A stretch of 64,000 nt of DNA from Castellaniella sp036379515 (GCF_036379515.1 NZ_DASVGN010000038.1:124001-188000), one strand, 5' to 3'. Counted from the first letter of the stretch, positions 52,331 through 60,836 are shown. Notes: generated by a model from the sequence alone, not told the origin. Numbers and translations are program-made.

Positions 52331-53103
52331 GGTTGCCTCCACGGCTTGAGATACCAAGCAGGAACCTCATCGGCCCAGCGGCTCGTCCAGTCCCACTCCG
52401 GCTGCGATCGGCCCCATGCCGAGTCCACTTGATGCATCTGCCGCTGAACCGTCTGACCCTGTTTGCGCGATCCAGCCGCAAGTTTGTCCCACGCCTGAGG
52501 GCTCGCCGAAAGCCTGTCCTGAGCCTGAATGTCCGAGGCCGCAGCACCCGAACCCTGCAATATGGCGGTATGCCGATGCAGACTCAGGCCAAGCCGGTCG
52601 AAATCACGCAGCGTCCTGGCAGACACGTCGGCTGCTTGCGTCCGAAGTGAAACGTCCGCTCGCCAGACACCCTCCTCGCCCAACTGCAATTCGTGACGCC
52701 ATCGGTTCGCGCCCACGACAGGATCACCGACTTGAACCGATGGCACAGCCTCTGTATTCCAGAGACGGACGGCGTGCTTTGCGCCGGGCTGGTCGTTTTC
52801 AACAAGCAGCGCGTGGCCCTGGCGATCACGCCAGGCATGCCCCGGGGTCTCCAGGTAACCGTCCACTCCAGACGCCAATCGGGCCGGGCCCAGCCCCTGA
52901 TGAGATTGCGCAAACGCAATGCGGCGACTTGCGTGCTGTGCCTGCAAAGCCACGTCTTGAAGCCGCCCAAGCCAGGCGATGGCGAGGGACAGGCTCCCAA
53001 GAACCGCCAGTGCCAACAGCGCCTCCACGACAGATTGACCGCGCTGCAACTGGCTCCCGCGCACTTGAACCAAGAACGCTTCAGCCATGATCCACGGATG
53101 CAT
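52327..53103 (-). CDS. TadE-like pseudopilin
   Basis: A 258-residue protein with a prepilin-type N-terminus: the QRGQSVVEALL motif puts the cleavage after G22 and Glu at +5 (E27), followed by a hydrophobic helix (LLALAVLGSLSLAIAWL). The rest is a soluble domain without a recognised family. It fits a minor pseudopilin of the TadE/TadF kind. The ATG has a strong GAGGAGATGTC site. It starts nine bases after the upstream TadG-like gene. Confidence 0.7.
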   Translation of the reverse strand: MHPWIMAEAFLVQVRGSQLQRGQSVVEALLALAVLGSLSLAIAWLGRLQDVALQAQHASRRIAFAQSHQGLGPARLASGVDGYLETPGHAWRDRQGHALLVENDQPGAKHAVRLWNTEAVPSVQVGDPVVGANRWRHELQLGEEGVWRADVSLRTQAADVSARTLRDFDRLGLSLHRHTAILQGSGAAASDIQAQDRLSASPQAWDKLAAGSRKQGQTVQRQMHQVDSAWGRSQPEWDWTSRWADEVPAWYLKPWRQP

Positions 53104-53112
53104 GACATCTCC

Positions 53113-54417
53113 TCACGAGGGCCCGGGCAGGCCAGGTGCGAGCCGAGCCAGCCAATAGGGTCGAAAGAGGTTGGCCACCTCCAACCGACCATCCCTGCGA
53201 CGCGACGGCCGTGAAAAATAGCTCTCTGCGGCGCTACGCGCATGCAGCATGCGCCCATCCGCGCCGGGGATACTCAAACGGACCTCGAACCGTGAGGCGG
53301 CGGTGACCTCTTCATCACCGGCAGTCGACGAGAGCTCTTCGTACGCGGCCAGCCCTCGTGACGGCCACACCGGGCGGCTTTGCACGGCATATGAATTTGC
53401 CAGGGGATTCGCGTCACCCCCGACCAGATCCCATTGAGTTGCCTCTTCAACCCAGCGCCAGAAGTCCTGCTCGGAAAAATTCTTGGGTGCTTCTTCGGCG
53501 TAATCCCCCAAGCCTTGCCCGCCTTCGGAGGCCGGCATCCAGGCCCACCCCATGGGATATTCGCGGTAATAGCACCCAATCCAGCGGTTGGAGCGTACCG
53601 CATGAAAAGACTGGGTATCTCCGGACTGCCAGCGCCCGCTGGGGTTCAAATCCGTCGCTCCGCGCCGCCGTAGTTCGTGACGCAACGTCGGACAGCGGGC
53701 ATCGACCGGCCAGCTGTTGCGGACGGTCTGGTTACGCGGCGCCAGAAACGAATAGCGTGCCGCTAAAGTGCGGACGAAACGAAGATATCCTGCATCTGGT
53801 GGCCTCGAACGCACCCTGCCAGGCCACGCATCGGCCGATACCTGCGGCACGAGGCTGTCCCCTGCAAGCTCCGGGTAATGCACCTGCAAGACCGTCTGCA
53901 TGGCCGCAAGCCGGGCCCTCGGCAACCCCCGCACCAGCATCGTTGCCACATCCCGCAAATGCCCGTGGACAAACGCATCGTGCTGCGCCCAGGCATGCCC
54001 CAAGCCCCCGGCCGGTTGTGCCTGAGCCTGAAGGCCGACCGCGTTGGCAGCAGACAGATAGGCACGGCCATGATCAGCACCAAACAACAAACCGATCAAA
54101 TGCGCCGGTGGATTCCCCTGAAGAAGTCGATCTGCTTCGACACCGCCAAAGTGGGCCCAGCTTCCAAGGGTCATCAGATGCCCCATCGCCAGCTGATGAG
54201 CCAATTGGGCGCGATTGACGTACGAAAGAAGATTGAGTGTGCGCGCTTGCACCAGAGCGCCGCTGTAGGCAGCCGCATCCAGGCCATGCACCAGGCGCGC
54301 CTTGCCTGCGGTTACCTGCCCTGTGGCGAAATAGCGCAACCAGGCGAGACTCAGTACGGTAGCGAGCAACATCCCCAGGACCAGGATCTGACCCTTCTGG
54401 CGTTCCAGATTTGACAT
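53113..54417 (-). CDS. TadG-like pilus-associated protein
   Basis: A 434-residue protein with a short basic N-terminus and one membrane helix (ILVLGMLLATVLSLAWL) after RQKGQ, and a long periplasmic domain. GLDAAAYSGALVQARTLNLLSYVNRAQLAHQ (residues about 45-78) is the pattern of Tad/TadG-type proteins annotated as pilus assembly. It lacks a Glu at +5, so it is probably an anchored rather than a processed prepilin. No von Willebrand domain is obvious. The stop of the upstream gene and this ATG form TGACATG. Confidence 0.7.
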   Translation of the reverse strand: MSNLERQKGQILVLGMLLATVLSLAWLRYFATGQVTAGKARLVHGLDAAAYSGALVQARTLNLLSYVNRAQLAHQLAMGHLMTLGSWAHFGGVEADRLLQGNPPAHLIGLLFGADHGRAYLSAANAVGLQAQAQPAGGLGHAWAQHDAFVHGHLRDVATMLVRGLPRARLAAMQTVLQVHYPELAGDSLVPQVSADAWPGRVRSRPPDAGYLRFVRTLAARYSFLAPRNQTVRNSWPVDARCPTLRHELRRRGATDLNPSGRWQSGDTQSFHAVRSNRWIGCYYREYPMGWAWMPASEGGQGLGDYAEEAPKNFSEQDFWRWVEEATQWDLVGGDANPLANSYAVQSRPVWPSRGLAAYEELSSTAGDEEVTAASRFEVRLSIPGADGRMLHARSAAESYFSRPSRRRDGRLEVANLFRPYWLARLAPGLPGPS

Positions 54418-54418
54418 G

Positions 54419-54769
54419 TCACTGCCCCGCAGAGGCATTGCCAGTAAACGACTTCAGGGATTTTGCCGCGGCCTGGGCTGCTGCCGATTCTGCTGCAGTC
54501 TGGGCGACCCGTGATTGCTCAGAGCCGTCCTCGCCGGCAATCTCGCGCGCCATGGCGGCGGTCTGTGACCGGATGACCTGGCCAAAGAGTTGATAGACCG
54601 CGATGGCAGCAACCGCCACCAGCGCCACCACGATCACATATTCGACCATGGCCTGCCCCCGCTGCCGGGATTCCGCAGCGCGGCGCCCGGCGACCTTCGC
54701 GGGAAACCGGCCCACGGCATGCGTACGAACAAGGCCTGAACTGGGCGATCGAAGAGAAACAGACGACAT
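54419..54769 (-). CDS. Flp-like pilin, first gene of the Tad operon
   Basis: A 116-residue protein with the Flp prepilin motif RG/QAMVEY: predicted cleavage after G38, Glu at +5 (E43) and Tyr at +6, then the helix VIVVALVAVAAIAVYQLFG. The leader is long (38 residues), and the mature part is longer than Flp1 (about 78 versus 50-60 residues), ending in an Ala/Ser/Gln-rich tail. It may be the major pilin or a minor one. I start at MSSVSLRSPSS with GGAG upstream. No other Flp gene is in the window. Confidence 0.7.
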   Translation of the reverse strand: MSSVSLRSPSSGLVRTHAVGRFPAKVAGRRAAESRQRGQAMVEYVIVVALVAVAAIAVYQLFGQVIRSQTAAMAREIAGEDGSEQSRVAQTAAESAAAQAAAKSLKSFTGNASAGQ

Positions 54770-54852
54770 GGCGGCAGCTCCGAAATCCAACGAGGGATTT
54801 CAGTGTGCCGCAGGCTCGTCACGGCCACCATTCGCACTTGCCGAGGTGGCGT

Positions 54853-54883
54853 AAAACATCCCGAGCAGCCTTGACTGCCCGGG
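54853..54883 (-). terminator. Candidate terminator of the FAH-family gene
   Basis: On the minus strand a 9-base stem (CCCGGGCAG pairing with CTGCTCGGG, one G-T pair, 6-base loop) is followed by ATGTTTT. It begins 12 bases after the stop codon of the FAH gene and before the Flp-like gene, so it would separate the two operons. The T-run is short and offset by two bases. Confidence 0.5.
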
Positions 54884-54894
54884 GTCTGGAGACA

Positions 54895-55593
54895 CTAGCC
54901 GATCCGAACCTTGAGCGTACCCAGGCCTTGCACCTTGGCTTCGAGATGGTCGCCGCGCACGACCGGCCCCACACCTGCCGGAGTCCCCGTAAAGAGCAAA
55001 TCGCCGGGTTGCAGCGTAAAGAACGTGGACAGGTCTGCAATGGCTTCGGAAACGGACCAGATCATGTCCGACAGATTCCCGGCCTGACGCGGTTGACCGT
55101 TGACGAGCAACTCAATGGTGCCTGACGTCATCGGCCCCGTTTGTTGCACGGGGTGCAGCGGCCCTATTGGCGCGCTGTGATCGAACGCCTTGCCGGTTTC
55201 CCAGGGACGCCCCGCCTTCTTGGCTTCAGACTGCAAATCGCGGCGAGTCATGTCCAGGCCGATCGCGAAACCCCAGATGCAGGCGGCCGCCTGTTCAGCA
55301 CTGAGATCATGGCCACCCGAGCCCAAAGCCACGACCAACTCGACTTCGTGATGCAGGTTTTGCGTGACCGGCGGATAGGCCATCAGCCCCTCAGTACCGT
55401 CCGCAACGTTCAGAACGGCATCAGCGGGCTTGGCGAAGAAAAACGGGCGCTCACGGCCTGTAGCACCCATCTCGCGCGCATGATCTGCGTAGTTTCGACC
55501 CACGCAATACACGCGGCGCACGGGAAATCGTGCGCTCGTGCCTTGCACGACCAGCGAGGGCGCTACTGGGCGGGGAATGACGGTTTCATCCAT
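54895..55593 (-). CDS. Fumarylacetoacetate hydrolase-family protein
   Basis: A 232-residue hydrolase of the FAH superfamily, likely acting on acylpyruvate-type substrates. The motif YCVGRNYADHAREMG, the metal ligands in LHHEVELVVALG and the oxyanion region LLFTGTPAGVGPV are intact. The short single-domain form resembles fumarylpyruvate hydrolase/YcgM. No catabolic genes are adjacent, so the substrate remains open. It follows ppa by six bases. Confidence 0.88.
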   Translation of the reverse strand: MDETVIPRPVAPSLVVQGTSARFPVRRVYCVGRNYADHAREMGATGRERPFFFAKPADAVLNVADGTEGLMAYPPVTQNLHHEVELVVALGSGGHDLSAEQAAACIWGFAIGLDMTRRDLQSEAKKAGRPWETGKAFDHSAPIGPLHPVQQTGPMTSGTIELLVNGQPRQAGNLSDMIWSVSEAIADLSTFFTLQPGDLLFTGTPAGVGPVVRGDHLEAKVQGLGTLKVRIG

Positions 55594-55599
55594 GATGAG

Positions 55600-56130
55600 T
55601 TATCTCTTGGTGTAACGAGCAACGGAATCCATGATTTCTTTCTTGGCGGCATCCAGGCCAGCCCAACCTTGAACCTTCACCCACTTGCCTTTTTCGAGAT
55701 CTTTGTAATGCTCGAAGAAGTGCTGGATACGGGCCAGGTCTTCGGGCGGCAGATCGTCGGTGGACTGCAGGGTGCGGTACGGAGGATAGAGCTTGTCGAC
55801 GGGACGGGCGAGCAACTTGGCGTCCTTGCCTGCTTCGTCTTCCATGTTCATGACACCCAGGGCACGACAACGAATCACACTGCCCACCACGACCGGAAAC
55901 GGCGCAAGCACCAGCACGTCAACAGGATCACCGTCTTCAGACAGAGTCTCGGGGATGTAGCCGTAATTGCATGGGTAGTGCATGGCGGTCATCATGAAGC
56001 GATCCACGAACACGGCACCACTGGCCTTGTCCACCTCGTATTTGACGGGATCGGCATTCATGGGGATCTCGATGACAACATTGAATTCTTCCGGGAGTTT
56101 GGTGCCTGCCGGAACGCGATCTAGGCTCAT
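55600..56130 (-). CDS. ppa: Inorganic pyrophosphatase
   Basis: A family I soluble pyrophosphatase of 176 residues. The active-site EVDKASGAVFVDR, YPCNYGYIPET and the metal-binding DGDPVDVLVL are clear. I start at MSLDRVPAGTKLP with AAGGAATTTC. It lies between hemY and the FAH gene on the minus strand. Confidence 0.96.
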   Translation of the reverse strand: MSLDRVPAGTKLPEEFNVVIEIPMNADPVKYEVDKASGAVFVDRFMMTAMHYPCNYGYIPETLSEDGDPVDVLVLAPFPVVVGSVIRCRALGVMNMEDEAGKDAKLLARPVDKLYPPYRTLQSTDDLPPEDLARIQHFFEHYKDLEKGKWVKVQGWAGLDAAKKEIMDSVARYTKR

Positions 56131-56184
56131 GAAATTCCTTGAAAATATTGAGAAAGCAAATGAAATCAACGTGACCCGGCTGCG

Positions 56185-57669
56185 CTAGCGCGGCGCATCG
56201 CCGCGTGCGTTCGAAGCTGAGGTCTGTGACATATCAACGCCCGGGATGGGCGCCGTATCAAAATATTCTTCGTCGGGTGACGGCTCGACCTTGGCAGCTT
56301 CTGCCGACGCTTCAGAAGGCGCCTGCACAACCGACACGGGTTCGTCGAGCTCGTCATCAAGATAGGCGCCACTCGCCGCTTCAGGGGCAGCCGCCACCCG
56401 GGTGGGTGTGGCAGCTTCGGTGACGAACGCCGGGTCGGCGCGGGTATCCGCCGCAGGCAACAGGCGCGAGACCTCGGGCATGTCCACATCCGCTGCAGCA
56501 CAGGCGCGCCGCCAATGCTCCAATGCCTGCTCCGGACGACCCAGGGCGTCGTCAAGATGCCCCAACAGGGCATGGATATGCATGTCGTCGCGCAGGGTCA
56601 GACTGCGATTGAGGTAATGCTCGCCCTGCCCCCATAACTGGCCAGCCAGGCACAACTGCCCCAGTGCAGCCAGCAGGCCTGGGTGATCCGGATGCGTCTT
56701 CAGCCAGAGTTCTGCGTGCGCCAGCCGATCAGCCGCCTGCTCGGTATCACAACGCGAATATGCTCGCAGCAAGCGCTCGTCGAGTTCATTGCCGATAGCG
56801 ACCTCGAGGATGCGAGCAGCCTCTTGAGAATGCCCCAGACGCTGCTGCGCAGCCGAACCTGCCAATGCAACGCGAGAATCCACGCGCTCTTGCGGGGTGA
56901 GATCGCTCCAGATCGCCTTCCAGCCTGCATCAGACACCGTGGCCAAACGCTGTGCGGCAGCTTCACAGATGAATTGGTGCGCCTGTGTACGGTCGATCGC
57001 GCTGCGTCGCAACAGCAGGCGCGTGAGCGCATACACCTGATCGACATGGCTCAGTTGCCGATGCGCGCGCAGCAGCAGCCGCGTGCCATGCAAAAAGCGT
57101 GAGGACGCATCCTGCCAAGGCTCCAGCAAAGCCAGCGCCTCTTGCGCACGGCCTTGATCCAGGAACATTTCGGCTGTGACGGTATCCACCGCCTGACGCA
57201 ACCGGGAATCCTTCCCTGCACCGTCCTGCGCCTGATGAAGAACCTGGTCGCGCCTCGAGTATTCGCCCAGCAGATGCAGCGCCCGTGCCGCGCTCAAGCC
57301 TGCCAGCACCTTGCGATCCGCCGACCGCGTGTGCGCCAACAACGTGGACAGGTCTTTTTCGGCCTGAACGTAGCGACCCTCCAGGACATTGATCCAGCCG
57401 CTTTCGAGCAGCTCGGTGTCTCGCCGCTGGGCACGGCGTCCGCGCCACGCCCGCAAACGCGTGGGACTGCTGCTCAACCAATACAGGCTGCGGACCACGC
57501 CGTAAAACACCACAAAGCACACGCAAGTCAACACCACGGCCAACGCCAGCGAAAGCTCGATGCGCCAAGGTTGCGCAATGATCAGCACGTTTCCGCTATG
57601 GTCGTGCAGGACCAGTGCCAGGCCGACCGCGGCCGCCAGAAGTACGAGAGTCCAGATCCAGCCTCGCAT
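56185..57669 (-). CDS. hemY: HemY family protein
   Basis: A 494-residue inner-membrane protein with two membrane segments (about 5-22 and 40-62) and TPR-like repeats over about 75-400. The tail (about 400-494) is acidic and Pro/Ala/Ser-rich. The HemY N-terminus (RGWIWTLVLLAAAVGLALVL) and PTRLRAWRGRRAQRRDTELL are characteristic. It is not the oxidase also called HemY in Bacillus. It follows hemX by 11 bases with a strong AAGGAGG site. Confidence 0.92.
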   Translation of the reverse strand: MRGWIWTLVLLAAAVGLALVLHDHSGNVLIIAQPWRIELSLALAVVLTCVCFVVFYGVVRSLYWLSSSPTRLRAWRGRRAQRRDTELLESGWINVLEGRYVQAEKDLSTLLAHTRSADRKVLAGLSAARALHLLGEYSRRDQVLHQAQDGAGKDSRLRQAVDTVTAEMFLDQGRAQEALALLEPWQDASSRFLHGTRLLLRAHRQLSHVDQVYALTRLLLRRSAIDRTQAHQFICEAAAQRLATVSDAGWKAIWSDLTPQERVDSRVALAGSAAQQRLGHSQEAARILEVAIGNELDERLLRAYSRCDTEQAADRLAHAELWLKTHPDHPGLLAALGQLCLAGQLWGQGEHYLNRSLTLRDDMHIHALLGHLDDALGRPEQALEHWRRACAAADVDMPEVSRLLPAADTRADPAFVTEAATPTRVAAAPEAASGAYLDDELDEPVSVVQAPSEASAEAAKVEPSPDEEYFDTAPIPGVDMSQTSASNARGDAPR

Positions 57670-57680
57670 CTCCGCCTCCT

Positions 57681-58925
57681 TCAGACCTTGCCGGCCGATG
57701 AGGTTGCAGGCGAGACGGCAGGCGACGGACTCGCCGGCTGGTCGCTGGTCGAGTCACCACCATCGCCACCCTGACCTGGAGAGGCGTCATCGGCTTCAGC
57801 CGCCTCGCGAGCCGCTGAAATGGCCTGCAAGGTGTTGTCTACCGTGGGCAACTGAATTTCAATCGCCGTATCGTGAAGTTCGCGGGCAATCTTCAGCGCC
57901 TGACGCGAAGACTCGGCGTGCATGTCATAGCGGTGATCCACGGCCTGTGCCACCTTATCCAGCTCGGCTTGCCAAATCTTGGGCTGATGCATCATGAGCG
58001 CGAGCTGTGCCGTCACGATGCGCTGCTTGAGTCCTTCGCGAAAACGCAAGGCCTGGTCAGGCGACATAAGCAAGGCTGCCGTGTCGCCCACGCGCCGAAT
58101 GTCGAACAGACCCCGCAAGTCGTGAGCGATCGCCGAGGCACCATCCGAGGTCCACGCCCAGGCATCGGCAGCGGCGGCCCGCCAGCCCTTGGCAGAGACA
58201 TTGGACGACTGATTCGTACCAGCCACCGGACTTTCAGCCGGGGCAGGATTGGGTACCGGTTGTGCAGCCGCGTCGGGCACCAGCAGGGGAGCCGTAGCGA
58301 CGAGACCAGAGAGCTGTTCCAGCCGACCGGACAGCGCGGGCACATTGATGGTAGCTACCGCGCGCAGTCGATCGAGATCGCCGTTGAGCGTCTGCTGCAA
58401 CGCGGCCAAACTGGGGCGATTGGCGCGCGCAAGCTGTGCCTGTGCGGCTTCCAGGGAAACGATGGCATTGGCTACATTGCCGCCCAGCCCGAGTTGTTGC
58501 TGGGCAATCGTCACGAGGCGGTCAATGTCGTTGAGCAGCATCAGATCGGAACCGCTGTCGGTCATCATTTGCAGCGCCTGCTCGAGGTCCTGCACCTGAT
58601 TGCCTGTGGTCTCGAGCGTACGCTGCAGGTCATCGATCTGAGACGCCTGCTGCTTGGCCAGCGCCAGTGCCTGGGACGCCTGAGACTGGGATTCCTGCAC
58701 CAGCCGCACGCTATCACCGTGCTGACGGATCAGATCCGCGCGCAAAACCCGGTACTGTTGCTGCTGATAATAGAGCGCACCCGCGAGTATCAGCGCCAAC
58801 ACGATCAGCCCCACGATCATCGTCACGGTGCCACGTCTGGAAGCTGAAGAAGTCTTGCGGGAGCCCGATGAAACAGGGGTGGACTCGGCAGAAGAATCAG
58901 ACGGGCTGTGCGCAGTGTCGGTCAT
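57681..58925 (-). CDS. hemX: HemX family protein
   Basis: A 414-residue single-pass membrane protein: a Ser/Thr-rich cytoplasmic N-terminus, a membrane helix at about 35-52 (MIVGLIVLALILAGALYYQ), a coiled coil (about 60-125) and a periplasmic domain, with a Gly/Ser/Pro-rich tail. The family is usually annotated as uroporphyrinogen C-methyltransferase, but this group lacks the methyltransferase fold, and I assign no enzyme activity. It lies between hemD and hemY in the hemCDXY order. Confidence 0.9.
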   Translation of the reverse strand: MTDTAHSPSDSSAESTPVSSGSRKTSSASRRGTVTMIVGLIVLALILAGALYYQQQQYRVLRADLIRQHGDSVRLVQESQSQASQALALAKQQASQIDDLQRTLETTGNQVQDLEQALQMMTDSGSDLMLLNDIDRLVTIAQQQLGLGGNVANAIVSLEAAQAQLARANRPSLAALQQTLNGDLDRLRAVATINVPALSGRLEQLSGLVATAPLLVPDAAAQPVPNPAPAESPVAGTNQSSNVSAKGWRAAAADAWAWTSDGASAIAHDLRGLFDIRRVGDTAALLMSPDQALRFREGLKQRIVTAQLALMMHQPKIWQAELDKVAQAVDHRYDMHAESSRQALKIARELHDTAIEIQLPTVDNTLQAISAAREAAEADDASPGQGGDGGDSTSDQPASPSPAVSPATSSAGKV

Positions 58926-58943
58926 GGCGTCTTTGGAGTCCTT

Positions 58944-59702
58944 CTAGTGAGACAGACGGGAAGCGTTCAATATAGCGTGAAACAGCGAAACGTCATCTGC
59001 AGCACTCAGCTTGACCTGTAACGCACCTGCAGGCTTGTCCGCGTACTGGCATTGTAGCTGCCGCTCCATACGCGCGTGCAGCGTCACGGCCCGCAGAGCG
59101 TCCGGCCAGCGCAAGCCATGATGGCGCAGGCTGGCATCGATGGCATCCAGTGCTTCGAGGCTGGTCACCAGCAAAATGCATTGTGGATCCTGCGCCAGCA
59201 CCCTGCACGCAGAAAAATCCATCACGACAGCGGTGCGTTCGTACAGGGCGTGACACGTCACGTGCCAGCCGCGCAAACGCAACTGCTCGGCCATCCAGTC
59301 GCGTCCGCGCTGCGCCCTCAGGATATGGGCTTGTGCCGGCGCAAGCTCTTGAGCCTGGATGACAGACAACAGCGCTTCAGAGTCGCTTGCCGCATGCATC
59401 GACGGTGCCAGGATTTGTGCGTCTGGCACGTGAGCCCGCAAGGCGTCTCTCGTGGCGCCCCCCACGGCGGCAGCCCAAGCCTCGCAAGGCCAGTCAGCCC
59501 TTGCGACTGAGAAATATGCGTCGACGGCCTGGCGGCTGACGAACAGATACAAATTCCCCGGCTCTGGCAAGGGCCTGGGCGTGGGCAGCACGTGAATACT
59601 CAACGCGGGCGCCTCGTACACACTCAGCCCTGCTTCAATCAGGCGACTGGCCAAGGAGTCGTTACGTCCACGCGGACGCGTCAAAAGGGCAATGGATGAC
59701 AC
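58944..59702 (-). CDS. hemD: Uroporphyrinogen-III synthase
   Basis: HemD cyclises hydroxymethylbilane to uroporphyrinogen III. The 252-residue product has LLTRPRGRNDSLASRL at the N-terminus and AAVGGATRDALR, LRAQRGRDWMAEQLRLRGW in the middle, typical of this divergent family. It starts with GTG at 59700-59702, six bases from the hemC stop; I see no better start. It precedes hemX by 18 bases. Confidence 0.92.
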   Translation of the reverse strand: MSSIALLTRPRGRNDSLASRLIEAGLSVYEAPALSIHVLPTPRPLPEPGNLYLFVSRQAVDAYFSVARADWPCEAWAAAVGGATRDALRAHVPDAQILAPSMHAASDSEALLSVIQAQELAPAQAHILRAQRGRDWMAEQLRLRGWHVTCHALYERTAVVMDFSACRVLAQDPQCILLVTSLEALDAIDASLRHHGLRWPDALRAVTLHARMERQLQCQYADKPAGALQVKLSAADDVSLFHAILNASRLSH

Positions 59703-59707
59703 TCTGA

Positions 59708-60649
59708 CTACACAGGGGGCGCCAGATGCGCCAGAATTTCCTGCGCCCCCTGATCCAGAAGGTCCTGAGCCACCAAATCGCCCAGGCGCTCGGCGTCGTC
59801 CACGGGACCGGTTCTTTGAGCCTTGACAACGCGCGTTCCATCGACCTCGGCCACCAAGGCCCGCAAAAACAGCTCACCGTCGCGCAACACCGCATGAGCC
59901 GCCAACGGCACCTGACAAGACCCCCCGAGTCGCCGGGATACGGCCCGCTCGGCCCTGGTGCAAGCGGTCGATTCAGCGCTTGCCAGAGGTGCCAGCCAGG
60001 CACGCACATCGGCACGGGAGGACAGTGTCTCGATACCCAATGCGCCCTGCCCCGCAGCCGGAAGGCTGAGATCGAACGGAATCACGGCGCGGATGCGAGC
60101 GCCCAGGCCCAGGCGCTGCAGACCCGCTGCCGCAAGGACGATGGCCGAGTAATCCCCTCGGTCCAGCTTGGTGAGCCTTGTGTCCAGATTACCCCTGAGC
60201 GGCTTGACGGCCAGCTTCGGAAAATGGGCCCGCAACTGGGCCTCGCGCCGCAGGCTGGAGGTTCCCACTACGGCGCCCTCGGGTAATTCGTGCAGTTCAC
60301 TCACAGTGTTGGAAACCAGCGCGTCGCTAGGGTCGGCTCGCGCCATGACGGCCGCCAAGACGAAAGGATCACCCAACTGCATGGGCACGTCCTTGAGGGA
60401 ATGCACGGCAAGGTCGGCCCGCCCGTCGAGCAGAGCGACTTCGAGCTCCTTGACGAACAAACCCTTGCCGCCCACCTTGGACAGGGTGCGGTCCAGGATC
60501 TGATCGCCACGCGTCGTCATCTCGAGAAGATCCACCCGGCAATCAGGATAAAGCGCCCGTAAGCACTCTTGGACATGACGCGCCTGCCACAAGGCCAATC
60601 GGCTGGCGCGAGTGGCGATGACGAGCTTTGAAGGATGAGATGTGGTCAT
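59708..60649 (-). CDS. hemC: Porphobilinogen deaminase (hydroxymethylbilane synthase)
   Basis: HemC polymerises four porphobilinogen units. The 313-residue protein has IATRASRLALWQARHV, VHSLKDVPMQL and the dipyrromethane cofactor Cys in RRLGGSCQVPLAAHA. I start at MTTSHPSKLV, which overlaps a small upstream open frame by ATGA. A strong terminator after sucD lies 96 bases upstream, and I cannot find a clear promoter between the two. Confidence 0.95.
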   Translation of the reverse strand: MTTSHPSKLVIATRASRLALWQARHVQECLRALYPDCRVDLLEMTTRGDQILDRTLSKVGGKGLFVKELEVALLDGRADLAVHSLKDVPMQLGDPFVLAAVMARADPSDALVSNTVSELHELPEGAVVGTSSLRREAQLRAHFPKLAVKPLRGNLDTRLTKLDRGDYSAIVLAAAGLQRLGLGARIRAVIPFDLSLPAAGQGALGIETLSSRADVRAWLAPLASAESTACTRAERAVSRRLGGSCQVPLAAHAVLRDGELFLRALVAEVDGTRVVKAQRTGPVDDAERLGDLVAQDLLDQGAQEILAHLAPPV

Positions 60650-60735
60650 GCGGTAATCAGCGAAAGAACCAGTCGCAACACCAGGCCAATGGCAGCCAGG
60701 AAAATGAGGCCTTGAAGCAAAGTGGGACGTTTCAT
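60646..60735 (-). CDS. Possible 29-residue membrane peptide coupled to hemC
   Basis: A short open frame reading MKRPTLLQGLIFLAAIGLVL and ending RLVLSLITA: two basic residues and one hydrophobic helix, typical of bacterial small membrane proteins. Its stop overlaps the hemC ATG (ATGA). The ribosome site (ACGGG) is weak. It starts ten bases after the T-run of the sucD terminator. It could be a real small protein or a leader that couples hemC translation; only conservation would decide. Confidence 0.4.
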   Translation of the reverse strand: MKRPTLLQGLIFLAAIGLVLRLVLSLITA

Positions 60736-60744
60736 GGAAACCCG

Positions 60745-60776
60745 TAAAAAAACGAAAGGGCCCGCAAGGCGGGCCC
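60745..60776 (-). terminator. Intrinsic terminator of the sucCD operon
   Basis: On the minus strand a perfect 8-base GC stem (GGGCCCGC pairing with GCGGGCCC, 3-base loop) is followed by TTTCG and seven T residues. It lies 60 bases after the sucD stop. Two other small hairpins lie between it and sucD. This is the clearest terminator in the window. Confidence 0.75.
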
Positions 60777-60789
60777 CGGCGTCGGAGCA

Positions 60790-60829
60790 GGCCTGGCGAA
60801 GGCCCGCTTGGCATCCCTTACAGGATGCC
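60790..60829. other. Two hairpins between sucD and its terminator
   Basis: GGCCT/AGGCC (60790-60804, 5-base loop) and GGCATCC/GGATGCC (60810-60829, 6-base loop) are perfect inverted repeats without T-runs. With the terminator they make three consecutive hairpins in the 3' untranslated region of sucCD mRNA, possibly slowing 3' exonuclease decay. Confidence 0.4.
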
Positions 60830-60836
60830 TCTCCGA

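Noticed and set aside
57681..58925. HemX as uroporphyrinogen-III C-methyltransferase
   Set aside because: The protein has a membrane helix and coiled coil but no GxGxGD-type SAM motif or methyltransferase fold; the name is inherited from annotation.
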